A stretch of DNA of 5,427 nucleotides from Ruminococcus sp. UBA7014 (GTDB lineage: Bacteria; Bacillota; Clostridia; Oscillospirales; Ruminococcaceae): assembly GCA_002449575.1 (NCBI GenBank), contig DJXC01000073.1, positions 1 through 5,427 on the forward strand, given 5' to 3'. A program made the position numbers and the translations under genes. Position 1 is the stretch's first letter, and every line of letters starts with the position of its first letter. The notes beneath the pieces are model-generated. The model had not been told where the DNA came from, searched no databases, and saw only the letters and a program-made list of their open reading frames with translations. Of this stretch, positions 1 through 5,427 are shown in pieces.

Positions 1-11
1 TTACTATACAT
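1..11 (-). CDS. Start of a further gene running off the left edge (partial)
   Basis: An ATG at 11-9 reads M-Y-S before the window ends. It is preceded by GGAGAAGG (23-16), with GGAG placed 8 nt before the ATG, which is good Shine-Dalgarno spacing. The gap to the stop of the upstream transglutaminase-like gene is 40 nt, and I see no hairpin or terminator in it, so this would be a third cistron of the same operon. A competing ATG at 25-23, in another frame, reads M-E-K-V-S-C-I-V, but it has only a weak CGGA upstream. Nothing can be said about the product from three codons. Confidence applies only to the existence of a start here. Confidence 0.45.
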
Positions 12-15
12 GATA

Positions 16-23
16 CCTTCTCC
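16..23 (-). promoter_or_regulatory. Ribosome-binding site for the gene leaving the left edge
   Basis: GGAGAAGG on the minus strand, 8 nt from GGAG to the ATG at 11-9. It decides between that ATG and the one at 25-23, because it lies inside the reading frame of the latter. It is the main evidence that a coding region continues beyond the window. Confidence 0.45.
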
Positions 24-51
24 ATAAAATTCCGATTTGTCGCTGTCAGTA

Positions 52-1059
52 TTACGGATTGATTTTGAACATAATCCGGAGAACATATAAATCTTCATTT
101 GTCTGATAGTTCACAGAACCGCCTTTTCTGCCGTTTTTCGACTCGAATATTCTCGCATTCCAGAAATTTTTATTCTCGAACAGGTCTTTGACAGCGTTCT
201 GCAAATCTTTTTTTGACTCGAACATCATTTCGATTCTGCCGTCTTTCACATGAGCGGTCAGGAGCTTATCAATTTCAGAGAATTTATAATCTTTAAAGAA
301 TAATTTATTCTTGACAAAATAATTCTCTTTCATGGAACGGCATGACGGCACAAACAGATTTTCTCTGTTTAACTTCCGTGTCCGGAACAGCATTTCATCA
401 TTCAGCAGAAAATAATCATGCTGTATCCATTTTTCAAATTCAGAGTTTTTCTTCTGATAAACAGGGTCATCCCATGTGACATCTATCCAGTAATAATTCA
501 GCCCCAGCTTGACATAATTCCAGCCGTGCCGGTCTTTTTTTGCAATGCCAGAACACATGCCGCATTCTATTTTCAGCGATTTCATCAGAAGCTGAAACGC
601 TCTCGAATAGCCTTCACAGACCGCTTTTTCTTCGACAAGACAGCCATATGCTGTATGCCGGAGACTTCTGCCGGCAGTTTTCGGCTTGTCATAGACAGTA
701 TGTGCAATCAGATAGTCATGCACAGCCAGTATCTTGTCATAAGCCGAAGTCTTGCCTGCTGTGATTTTGAGAATTGCCTTGATTTTCTGATACATTGCTG
801 TACTCATTTTTTTCAGGGCATCCGCTTTATAATTATGAATTATCTTGAAAGTCACTTCTGCAAAATCGTTATTATATTTCACAGAATAGCCCTCCAGCCA
901 GAAAATTTCCGGATAGTTGCGTTCCAGCATCGTGATTGCCGACTCAATATAATTCACATTTACTTTTTTATGAAATATTATCCCGTTGTGAAACTGTGAA
1001 AGGGCTTTATAAAATTCTTCACAGAGTACCTGTATTTCCAGTTCTTTTTTTGAAAGCAT
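52..1059 (-). CDS. Transglutaminase-like (CYK3-type) protein without export signal
   Basis: A 335-residue protein with a transglutaminase-like core of papain-like fold at about residues 107-200. The expected triad is visible: Cys148 in AVCEGYS, His178 in DRHGWNY and Asp193 in WIDVTWDDP. The motif order and the TWDDP ending resemble bacterial transglutaminase-core proteins of the CYK3 type (COG5279-like). Whether it cross-links, deamidates or cleaves proteins cannot be told from sequence. It is a full-length paralogue of the lipoprotein gene just upstream: by eye about 60% identical over the ~95-residue core, with matching N- and C-terminal regions. It begins directly at the conserved part, without signal peptide, lipobox or linker. 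The frame has a stop 30 nt upstream of the ATG (1089-1087), so no longer exported form is encoded, and cytoplasmic location is inferred. AGGAG lies 8 nt before the ATG. By hand count there are about 54 Lys/Arg against 41 Asp/Glu, the reverse of its acidic sister. The 23-nt gap to the upstream stop indicates one operon. Confidence 0.9.
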   Translation of the reverse strand: MLSKKELEIQVLCEEFYKALSQFHNGIIFHKKVNVNYIESAITMLERNYPEIFWLEGYSVKYNNDFAEVTFKIIHNYKADALKKMSTAMYQKIKAILKITAGKTSAYDKILAVHDYLIAHTVYDKPKTAGRSLRHTAYGCLVEEKAVCEGYSRAFQLLMKSLKIECGMCSGIAKKDRHGWNYVKLGLNYYWIDVTWDDPVYQKKNSEFEKWIQHDYFLLNDEMLFRTRKLNRENLFVPSCRSMKENYFVKNKLFFKDYKFSEIDKLLTAHVKDGRIEMMFESKKDLQNAVKDLFENKNFWNARIFESKNGRKGGSVNYQTNEDLYVLRIMFKINP

Positions 1060-1067
1060 GAATTTTT

Positions 1068-1072
1068 CTCCT
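1068..1072 (-). promoter_or_regulatory. Ribosome-binding site of the non-exported transglutaminase-like gene
   Basis: AGGAG in the 23-nt gap between the two paralogues, 8 nt before the ATG at 1059. There is no room for a promoter or terminator in this gap, so translation starts from an internal site on a shared message. Confidence 0.8.
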
Positions 1073-1082
1073 GTTCTGCTTT

Positions 1083-2246
1083 TTAGTCATTGACTGTAAA
1101 AATCAGTCTCAGAACATACATATCATCATCCTGCTGATAAGTAATATTTCCGCCTGTTTCCCGGAAAATTTCAGCATTCCAGACAGTTTCATTCACGAAC
1201 AAGTCCTGTATTGCCATCTGATAGGCTTCCCATGTGGCAAACATGACCTCAATTCTGCCTTCGTCAGCATGTTCTGTCAGCCGTCTGTCAATTTCGGAAA
1301 AATAATATTCCTGTAAATAATTCCCGTTCCGGACAAAATAATTTTCATCCAGAGAAACACACAGCGGGACAAACTGTCCGTTTGTCTCGAATGTTCTGCT
1401 TCGCAGCAGCATATTATCATCAATCAGAAAATAGCCGTGATGCACCCAGTCAAAATTATGATTTTCCGAAACAGGGTCATCCCATGTGACATCTGCCCAG
1501 TAATATTGATAATTTAACTTGATATAATTCCATGCATGGGCTTCGCCTTTGGCATCTCCGGAACAGATGCCGCATTCTATGCCGAGCCGGTTCATTAATA
1601 TCTGAAATGCCTGTGAATAGCCCTGACAGACTGCAAGTTCATTTATCAGGCAGCCGTAAGCCGTACTCCAGAGACCTTTCCCCTGATTGACAGCGGCTTC
1701 GTCATATTCCGTATGTGTCACCAGATAATCATGAATCTGTAGTGCTTTTTCATAGTCAGAATCTGACGGATTGACTGTTGCTAAAATCTCATTGACGGCA
1801 TTATCCAGTTCCGCACTCATTCTGCGGAGGTCTTCCGGCTGATAATGATTCATGACTTTCAGCACGACTTCTGCGGAAACGTCATTATATTTCATAGAAT
1901 AGCCGTTTATCCAGAAAATTTCCGGATGTTTCCGCTCCAGTTCGCTGACAGCAAGAGCCATTTCTTCTGTATCAATTTTTCTGTCGAACTGTATCACAGT
2001 TTTATACTGACTGATTTCCTGATAGAGTATTTCACAGAGAGAAGCTTCTTCCTGTATGACTGTTTCTGATTCGGTTTCCCTGTGGGGAAAAGTTGCCCTG
2101 ACCGTTTCCGGAGAGGTAATTTCTGTATAATCTGTATAGCTGGTTGTTGCCAGCGGCACAGTCGGCGATGAAAATTCTACAATCGAAGAACAGCCGTTCA
2201 GAAATAATGTTCCGCACAGCAGTAATAAAATACTAATTTTATGCAA
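1083..2246 (-). CDS. Transglutaminase-like (CYK3-type) lipoprotein
   Basis: A 387-residue protein. Residues 1-18 form a lipoprotein signal peptide with a Leu-rich core, and the lipobox L-N-G-C puts the lipidated cysteine at Cys19. Residues 20-67 are a Ser/Thr/Pro/Glu-rich linker, as expected for a tether through the wall. A conserved N-terminal region (about 68-160) follows. The transglutaminase-like core (about 165-260) has Cys207 in AVCQGYS, His237 in EAHAWNY and Asp252 in WADVTWDDP. The C-terminal region (about 260-387) is shared with the downstream paralogue. Predicted location is the outer face of the cytoplasmic membrane. The protein is strongly acidic: by hand count about 62 Asp/Glu against 24 Lys/Arg after Cys19. 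The start is TTG at 2246-2244: GGGGAGG lies 7 nt upstream, the signal peptide begins there, and the next in-frame Met is near residue 96, inside the conserved region. The gene has its own promoter and is first in its operon. The substrate is unknown; a role on cell-surface or extracellular protein is inference. Confidence 0.92.
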   Translation of the reverse strand: MHKISILLLLCGTLFLNGCSSIVEFSSPTVPLATTSYTDYTEITSPETVRATFPHRETESETVIQEEASLCEILYQEISQYKTVIQFDRKIDTEEMALAVSELERKHPEIFWINGYSMKYNDVSAEVVLKVMNHYQPEDLRRMSAELDNAVNEILATVNPSDSDYEKALQIHDYLVTHTEYDEAAVNQGKGLWSTAYGCLINELAVCQGYSQAFQILMNRLGIECGICSGDAKGEAHAWNYIKLNYQYYWADVTWDDPVSENHNFDWVHHGYFLIDDNMLLRSRTFETNGQFVPLCVSLDENYFVRNGNYLQEYYFSEIDRRLTEHADEGRIEVMFATWEAYQMAIQDLFVNETVWNAEIFRETGGNITYQQDDDMYVLRLIFTVND

Positions 2247-2253
2247 ACTGTTT

Positions 2254-2260
2254 CCTCCCC
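2254..2260 (-). promoter_or_regulatory. Strong ribosome-binding site fixing a TTG start
   Basis: GGGGAGG, 7 nt before the TTG at 2246. No ATG or GTG lies in frame between the promoter and this TTG, and the signal peptide begins immediately after it. A strong Shine-Dalgarno with a weak start codon is a common pairing in low-GC Gram-positive bacteria. Confidence 0.8.
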
Positions 2261-2285
2261 TCGCAGGCAGATTTTTCCTGTTTTT

Positions 2286-2314
2286 ACTATAACATATTTT
2301 TGACAGCTTGTCAA
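2286..2314 (-). promoter_or_regulatory. Sigma-A-type promoter of the transglutaminase-like operon
   Basis: On the minus strand the -35 box is TTGACA (2314-2309), the spacer is exactly 17 nt, and the -10 box is TATAGT (2291-2286). A TG one base upstream of the -10 makes it an extended -10. The match to the housekeeping consensus is complete except for one base of the -10. Transcription should begin near 2279, giving a leader of about 33 nt that carries the ribosome-binding site. The promoter lies just after the terminator of the upstream unit, so the two units are separable. Confidence 0.85.
2300..2314. promoter_or_regulatory. Perfect dyad overlapping the -35 box (possible operator)
   Basis: TTGACA-GCT-TGTCAA is a perfect 6-bp inverted repeat around a 3-bp centre. 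One arm is exactly the -35 hexamer of the promoter above and the other lies in the spacer. A dimeric repressor bound here would block sigma-A. The symmetry is seen; a regulatory role is inference, since six matched bases can arise by chance in one place. Confidence 0.35.
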
Positions 2315-2339
2315 GCGATTTTCAACAGTTTACACAAAC

Positions 2340-2366
2340 AAAAAGACTGCTGTAGAGCAGTCTTTT
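2340..2366 (-). terminator. Rho-independent terminator after the sigma/membrane-protein unit
   Basis: A perfect 11-bp stem (arms 2341-2351 and 2356-2366) closed by a 4-nt loop at 2352-2355. On the minus strand the last base of the stem is followed by a further T and then GTTTGTG, so the exit side reads TTTTTG. The stem starts only 6 nt after the stop codon at 2373. Because the arm ends are four A and four T, the plus strand also gives a stem followed by TTTT, so it may stop transcription in both directions. Confidence 0.88.
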
Positions 2367-2372
2367 CTGATT

Positions 2373-4973
2373 TCAGTGACTGGATTTATAATTTTCAGAG
2401 AGTGCCATTGTATAGCTGTCCAGTTCTTCTTTATTACAGTTTTCGCCTGTTATCTGCACATAATAGCCATGACAGTCAATCAGCAGTTCAAAATGTTCAT
2501 ACTGACCTGATTCGATTTGCAGGTTGCCGTCAAGTTCTTCTATCATGAGAGGGGTTGCCTCTGTCTGTACAGGATAGCTTTCACTGTAAATCACAGTTAT
2601 CTGATGTTCCGGATTGTTCTTTTCCTGATACAGCACCTGATAATTAAGAGCATCGACATCATCAGGAGAAACAGGTGTAATTCCCTGAAATTCCAGATTA
2701 CCGATTTTCTGGATTTCCGGAACAAGTCCGCCCCAGAGTTCATTTTGATTAAACTGCTGTAAATCTGTATTTTCAGAATCATATGTTTCAAGCAGAGATT
2801 TTAATTCTGTTATCCAAGGCATCATATCAGCAATTTCACAGTTTAAGGCAATGTTGATAATGCCTTTTTTATGCTGAATGATAAAGCCCTTATATTCTGC
2901 GGAAACACCTGCTTTCAGGAGTTCTTCTTCTGTCAGATGGTCAGCCGTGAAAACAGGAACAGCTACATCCATCAAATCTATATTCAGATTGGAAAAATCT
3001 GCTGAGAAGCCTTTGTCTCTTGCCTCATTCCAGTAATAGAGAACAATATAAGCCCTTTCTTCTGGTGCTGCACTGCTTGCATCAATACTGCTGTCGAATT
3101 TCATATCATTGACTTCTGTCATCTGCGGAATGAGATTTTTGCAGAAATCAAGCTGATTCATCTGCATGAGCGTTGTTTCATATTCATACTGTGTCTGAGA
3201 CTGTAAAACAAGAATATGATTCAGCCCGTTGATAAAAGCATCTTCCTGATTCATAGAACAATATCCGTCAAGTCCTATATAACATGTACCTAAATCAAGC
3301 CAGAAATCCCATTTTCTCAGTCTGGAATTTTCGTCCTGACCCTTTACCGGTGTGCTGAATGGATATTGTAAAGTAACTTTCGGGCTGTAATGTTCCGCAA
3401 GATTTACATTATCCGGCAGAAAAGAAGTATAGATGATATGCAGATAACATTCCGGATTGCTGTAACTGTAGGAAAGCTGTTCACCATCTTCATTCTGATG
3501 ATAATTCAGAGAATCTTTGTCAAGAAGCAAATCACTGTCATCATAGAGATTATCATAAACATATTCGCCGTCCATGCCGAGATTTCTGTGATTGATTTGT
3601 TCATTTTCGCCCATAAGCGTATCAAGCTGGGGAATCATACCTTTGCAGAATTCCAGTTCATTGGCATCTTCCAGAGTGATAATGCGTGAATCTTCCATAT
3701 GAACGATATCACCGCAGTACTGCTGATACAGGCTTTCAGCAGAAATATCAGAATCCAGAATTTCATAAACGAGTTTCATTGTTTCCTGCCGTGTAAAATT
3801 TGTTACATTCAGGATATATAATTTATCATGATACTGGAAAATTCCCATTGTAGAATTTTGAATCGGGTTGCCGTCATGATATTTATACAGTCCGTAAAAG
3901 TCAATATTATAATCATCAAGATGACAGGAAGTGAGCGTTGTAAATGTATTCATATCAATCTGAGGATTATCATAAATCGACAGCACAAGAGAGTGTTCCG
4001 GATTTGACATGTTGAATTTTGCAGACTTATCAGTGCCACTGTTCAGGAAAAGCCGTTCCGCTTCACTGAAATATTTTTCAGCGACCGGAGGAGCAATATT
4101 ATCCACACTGTTTTCATAAGCATCACCATACTGTTCAGACAGAACTGTTTCATCATAATAATCCAGATTGGAAACGTCCGGTTTCGCATAGGTGAAATAC
4201 GGAATGAAATCTTCGTCCGACATGCCATATTCGAGATAAAGCTGTTTTGCAGAAAAATCAGAATCTAAGATTTCATAGACAAGCCGGATAGTCTCTTTCT
4301 TGCTGAGGGCATCTGTATAAAGATGATACATTCTGCCGTGATAGCTGAAAAAGCTTTGACTGGCGGGCATAGGTTCTATACTTGCATCCAGAAAAGCTCC
4401 ATAGAAATCGACATCATAATCATCAATATGATATGCCTTTGCCTGACTGAAATCTAAATCAGGCATGTTATCCCATACACGGGCAATGACTGCACCAGTT
4501 CCGGGATTGACCATACTGATTTCTGCACATTCATGCATTTCAGAAAAAGAAACTTTCATTGTATTAAACAAATTTTTTCCGATAACAGGATTTGTATTTT
4601 CTGCTGATAAAGAGTCTGAAATTTCTGTCAAAGGAAAATCCGGAAGATTCTCAATCTCATTCAGGAAATAGTTATCAAGTGTTTCCTCTGTTAAACTGTC
4701 GATAAAGTCATAGCATCCGGCGGAATCGGCAACTTCAAATTGTGAACGCTGTATTGCCGGACGAATCAGAAACGAACCCAGCCCGATACAGAAAAGCAGT
4801 GCAGCAGCGGCGGCAGCCCAGTTCCTCCAGTGAGAAATATGTGTCACAACTTCCACTTCTCCGGAAACTTCGTCAGCATATTCAATTTCAGAAGTCGTTT
4901 CCGATTCAGTAATTTCAGAAATGTATTTCTCATCCACCTGAGAAAGCATTCTTTGTAATTCTTCTCGTTTCAT
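2373..4973 (-). CDS. Large single-pass membrane protein with repeated ectodomain, probable anti-sigma factor/sensor
   Basis: An 866-residue protein of no named family that I recognise. Residues 1-49 are a polar, acidic head (beginning MKREELQRMLSQVDEKYISE) that resembles the short cytoplasmic heads of membrane proteins paired with ECF sigma factors in Oscillospiraceae; that resemblance is from memory. Residues 52-70 are one transmembrane helix with six consecutive alanines. Arg and Trp before it and Arg after it give no strong orientation signal; head-in topology is inferred. Residues 71-866 form an acidic, Tyr-rich outer part readable as five diverged units at about 96-236, 294-406, 435-588, 602-728 and 738-858. 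I see no catalytic motif and no zinc-binding HxxxCxxC anti-sigma signature. The ATG overlaps the sigma stop as ATGA, with AGGGG 9 nt upstream, so the two are translationally coupled. Coupling plus topology argue that the head binds the sigma factor and the outer part senses a ligand or stress. Its length is far above that of typical anti-sigma factors (about 200-400 residues). The molecular function is inferred. Confidence 0.72.
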   Translation of the reverse strand: MKREELQRMLSQVDEKYISEITESETTSEIEYADEVSGEVEVVTHISHWRNWAAAAAALLFCIGLGSFLIRPAIQRSQFEVADSAGCYDFIDSLTEETLDNYFLNEIENLPDFPLTEISDSLSAENTNPVIGKNLFNTMKVSFSEMHECAEISMVNPGTGAVIARVWDNMPDLDFSQAKAYHIDDYDVDFYGAFLDASIEPMPASQSFFSYHGRMYHLYTDALSKKETIRLVYEILDSDFSAKQLYLEYGMSDEDFIPYFTYAKPDVSNLDYYDETVLSEQYGDAYENSVDNIAPPVAEKYFSEAERLFLNSGTDKSAKFNMSNPEHSLVLSIYDNPQIDMNTFTTLTSCHLDDYNIDFYGLYKYHDGNPIQNSTMGIFQYHDKLYILNVTNFTRQETMKLVYEILDSDISAESLYQQYCGDIVHMEDSRIITLEDANELEFCKGMIPQLDTLMGENEQINHRNLGMDGEYVYDNLYDDSDLLLDKDSLNYHQNEDGEQLSYSYSNPECYLHIIYTSFLPDNVNLAEHYSPKVTLQYPFSTPVKGQDENSRLRKWDFWLDLGTCYIGLDGYCSMNQEDAFINGLNHILVLQSQTQYEYETTLMQMNQLDFCKNLIPQMTEVNDMKFDSSIDASSAAPEERAYIVLYYWNEARDKGFSADFSNLNIDLMDVAVPVFTADHLTEEELLKAGVSAEYKGFIIQHKKGIINIALNCEIADMMPWITELKSLLETYDSENTDLQQFNQNELWGGLVPEIQKIGNLEFQGITPVSPDDVDALNYQVLYQEKNNPEHQITVIYSESYPVQTEATPLMIEELDGNLQIESGQYEHFELLIDCHGYYVQITGENCNKEELDSYTMALSENYKSSH
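2400..3671 (-). repeat. Three weaker protein repeats in the ectodomain (units 3-5)
   Basis: Units at residues 435-588, 602-728 and 738-858 of the 866-residue protein. Each opens with a helix-like motif: NELEFCKGMIPQL, NQLDFCKNLIPQM and NELWGGLVPEI. Units 3 and 5 then carry NPE followed by a strand (SNPECYLHIIY, NNPEHQITVIY). All three end with a short strand and a helix, as in GTCYIGL...FINGLNHIL, GIINIAL...WITELKSLL and GYYVQI...LDSYTMAL. The match is by eye and is strongest for the opening motif of units 3 and 4. Confidence 0.5.
3756..4688 (-). repeat. Two clear protein repeats in the ectodomain (units 1-2)
   Basis: Units at residues 96-236 and 294-406 of the 866-residue protein. The matched blocks are YHIDDYDVDFYG with CHLDDYNIDFYG, YHGRMYHLY with YHDKLYILN, and KKETIRLVYEILDSDFSA with RQETMKLVYEILDSDISA. 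After the last block both have LY, three residues later in the same register. The near-identical blocks point to duplication inside the gene. The spacing between the units (about 58 residues) is longer than that between units 3-5. Confidence 0.75.
4764..4820 (-). other. Single transmembrane segment of the probable anti-sigma factor
   Basis: Residues 52-70: Trp, six Ala, then a Leu/Ile/Phe/Gly stretch without charge, flanked by Arg on both sides. It is the only long hydrophobic stretch in the 866-residue protein and separates the ~50-residue head from the repeat region. The alanine run is encoded by a local GC-rich patch near 4799-4816. Confidence 0.85.
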
Positions 4974-5427
4974 GATGTAAAGCCCCTTTCCTGTAGATAT
5001 TTCTTCAGTTTGTTTCTTGTGCGGAATAGTATACTTTCTACTTTGGATTTGCTGAAACCGGTTCTGTCACTAATTTCCTGTACAGAACAGAACCGCCAGT
5101 ATCTTAATAAAAAAACTTTTCTCTGGTCTTTCTTGACAGTTGCCAGAAAGCTGTTAATCAGTTCTTTCAGTTCGTCATCCGAACAATCCATTCCGGAAGC
5201 ATCTGGAATACTGTCGCCGAGTTCATCAAGAGAAATCAGCATTTCGGGATTGCGTTTTTCTGCGCTGAGATATTCCCATTTCCGGCAGGCAGTATTCCGG
5301 GCGATAACAGCAAGATAGGCTTTCAGGCTTTTCGGCTGGTTGGGCGGAATTGACTGCCATGCAGAAAGATAAGTATCATTTTCGCATTCTTCAGCATCGA
5401 GTGGATTTCTGATAATCTTCCGGATAA
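4970..5427 (-). CDS. ECF-like RNA polymerase sigma factor (5' end beyond the window)
   Basis: The frame is open to the right edge, giving 151 visible residues; the ATG at 5242 is internal and not the start. Visible residues 1-60 are the later part of sigma-70 region 2: the DAEECENDTYLSAWQSIPP stretch matches the helix that contacts core polymerase, and KAYLAVIARNTACRKWEYLSAEKR matches the end of regions 2.3/2.4 that read and melt the -10 box. An acidic linker follows (about 65-84). Region 4 is about 85-147, with a helix-turn-helix at 5006-5086 (SVQEISDRTGFSKSKVESIL) that would read the -35 box. By comparison with the family, about 35-40 N-terminal residues are missing. The next gene overlaps its stop codon by four bases, the classic arrangement of an ECF sigma with its membrane anti-sigma. 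Its promoter, and any autoregulation, lie outside the window. Confidence 0.93.
   Translation of the reverse strand, partial: IRKIIRNPLDAEECENDTYLSAWQSIPPNQPKSLKAYLAVIARNTACRKWEYLSAEKRNPEMLISLDELGDSIPDASGMDCSDDELKELINSFLATVKKDQRKVFLLRYWRFCSVQEISDRTGFSKSKVESILFRTRNKLKKYLQERGFTS
4983..4987 (-). promoter_or_regulatory. Ribosome-binding site inside the sigma gene for the coupled membrane protein
   Basis: AGGGG, within a longer AGGAAAGGGG, lies in the last codons of the sigma gene, 9 nt before the ATG at 4973. Together with the ATGA overlap it supports translation of the two proteins at linked rates, as expected of partners that bind each other. Confidence 0.65.

Noticed and set aside
418..999. 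Plus-strand open frame of 193 codons over the signal-less transglutaminase-like gene
   Set aside because: It is antisense to a gene with clear catalytic motifs, lacks a ribosome-binding site, and its residues are what the opposite strand of that gene would give. The shorter plus-strand frames elsewhere are shadows for the same reason.
2265..2281. Hairpin CAGG...CCTG in the leader of the lipoprotein gene
   Set aside because: Only four base pairs around a 9-nt loop; too weak to call a regulatory structure or riboswitch.
2286..2314. Control of the transglutaminase-like operon by the neighbouring ECF sigma factor
   Set aside because: The only promoter visible there matches the housekeeping sigma-A consensus with 17-bp spacing. 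ECF promoters usually have an AAC-type -35, which I do not see in the intergenic region.
4825..4973. Zinc-binding anti-sigma domain in the head of the 866-residue protein
   Set aside because: There is no cysteine in residues 1-60 and no HxxxCxxC pattern, so this class of anti-sigma domain cannot be claimed.
4970..5242. A free-standing 90-residue helix-turn-helix protein starting at the ATG at 5242
   Set aside because: The frame is open upstream to the window edge and encodes sigma region 2 there, so the ATG is an internal Met of a longer sigma factor.
1..5427. Frequent TCCGGA/TTCCGG words through the window
   Set aside because: They occur mostly inside coding frames at varied spacing and fit codon preference (Ser, Gly, Pro, Arg codons); no regular array or consistent site context.
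1..5427. CRISPR array, tRNA/rRNA genes, insertion sequence ends or prophage genes
   Set aside because: No regular short direct repeats, no tRNA-like cloverleaf or rRNA blocks, no transposase motifs and no flanking inverted repeats were found; nearly all of the window is accounted for by five coding regions.

Overview
All recognisable genes in this window lie on the minus strand, so the window reads biologically from right to left. Base composition is moderately low in G+C, ribosome-binding sites are purine-rich, and one gene starts with TTG behind a strong Shine-Dalgarno. Together with an ECF-type sigma factor coupled to a large single-pass membrane protein and a CYK3/transglutaminase-like lipoprotein, this suggests a Gram-positive anaerobe of the Clostridia, most likely Ruminococcus or a relative (Oscillospiraceae). 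That assignment rests on remembered family style, not on a database search.

Right part (about 2373-5427): a two-gene unit. It holds the 3' portion of an ECF-like sigma factor cut by the window edge, then an 866-residue membrane protein whose ATG overlaps the sigma stop codon by four bases (ATGA). The second protein has a ~50-residue cytoplasmic head, one transmembrane helix and a ~795-residue, strongly acidic outer part. The outer part can be read as five diverged repeats: two clear copies and three weaker ones. Its position and topology make it the probable anti-sigma factor and sensor. A perfect 11-bp stem-loop terminator ends the unit.

Middle (about 2247-2372): a 126-bp intergenic region with that terminator and then a near-consensus housekeeping promoter (TTGACA, 17 bp, TATAGT, extended -10). 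A perfect dyad overlaps its -35 box.

Left part (1-2246): a second transcription unit with two tandem paralogous transglutaminase-like proteins. The first is an acidic lipoprotein meant for the outer face of the membrane. The second, 23 bp downstream, has the same catalytic Cys-His-Asp triad and the same six cysteines but no export signal and a net basic composition. A further gene appears to begin at position 11 and runs out of the window.

Working model (inference): the sigma/membrane-protein pair senses something outside the cell, and the neighbouring unit supplies surface and intracellular versions of one papain-like-fold enzyme. The enzyme unit has its own sigma-A-like promoter, so nothing in the sequence shows that the ECF sigma controls it. 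No RNA gene, CRISPR array, insertion sequence or phage feature was seen.
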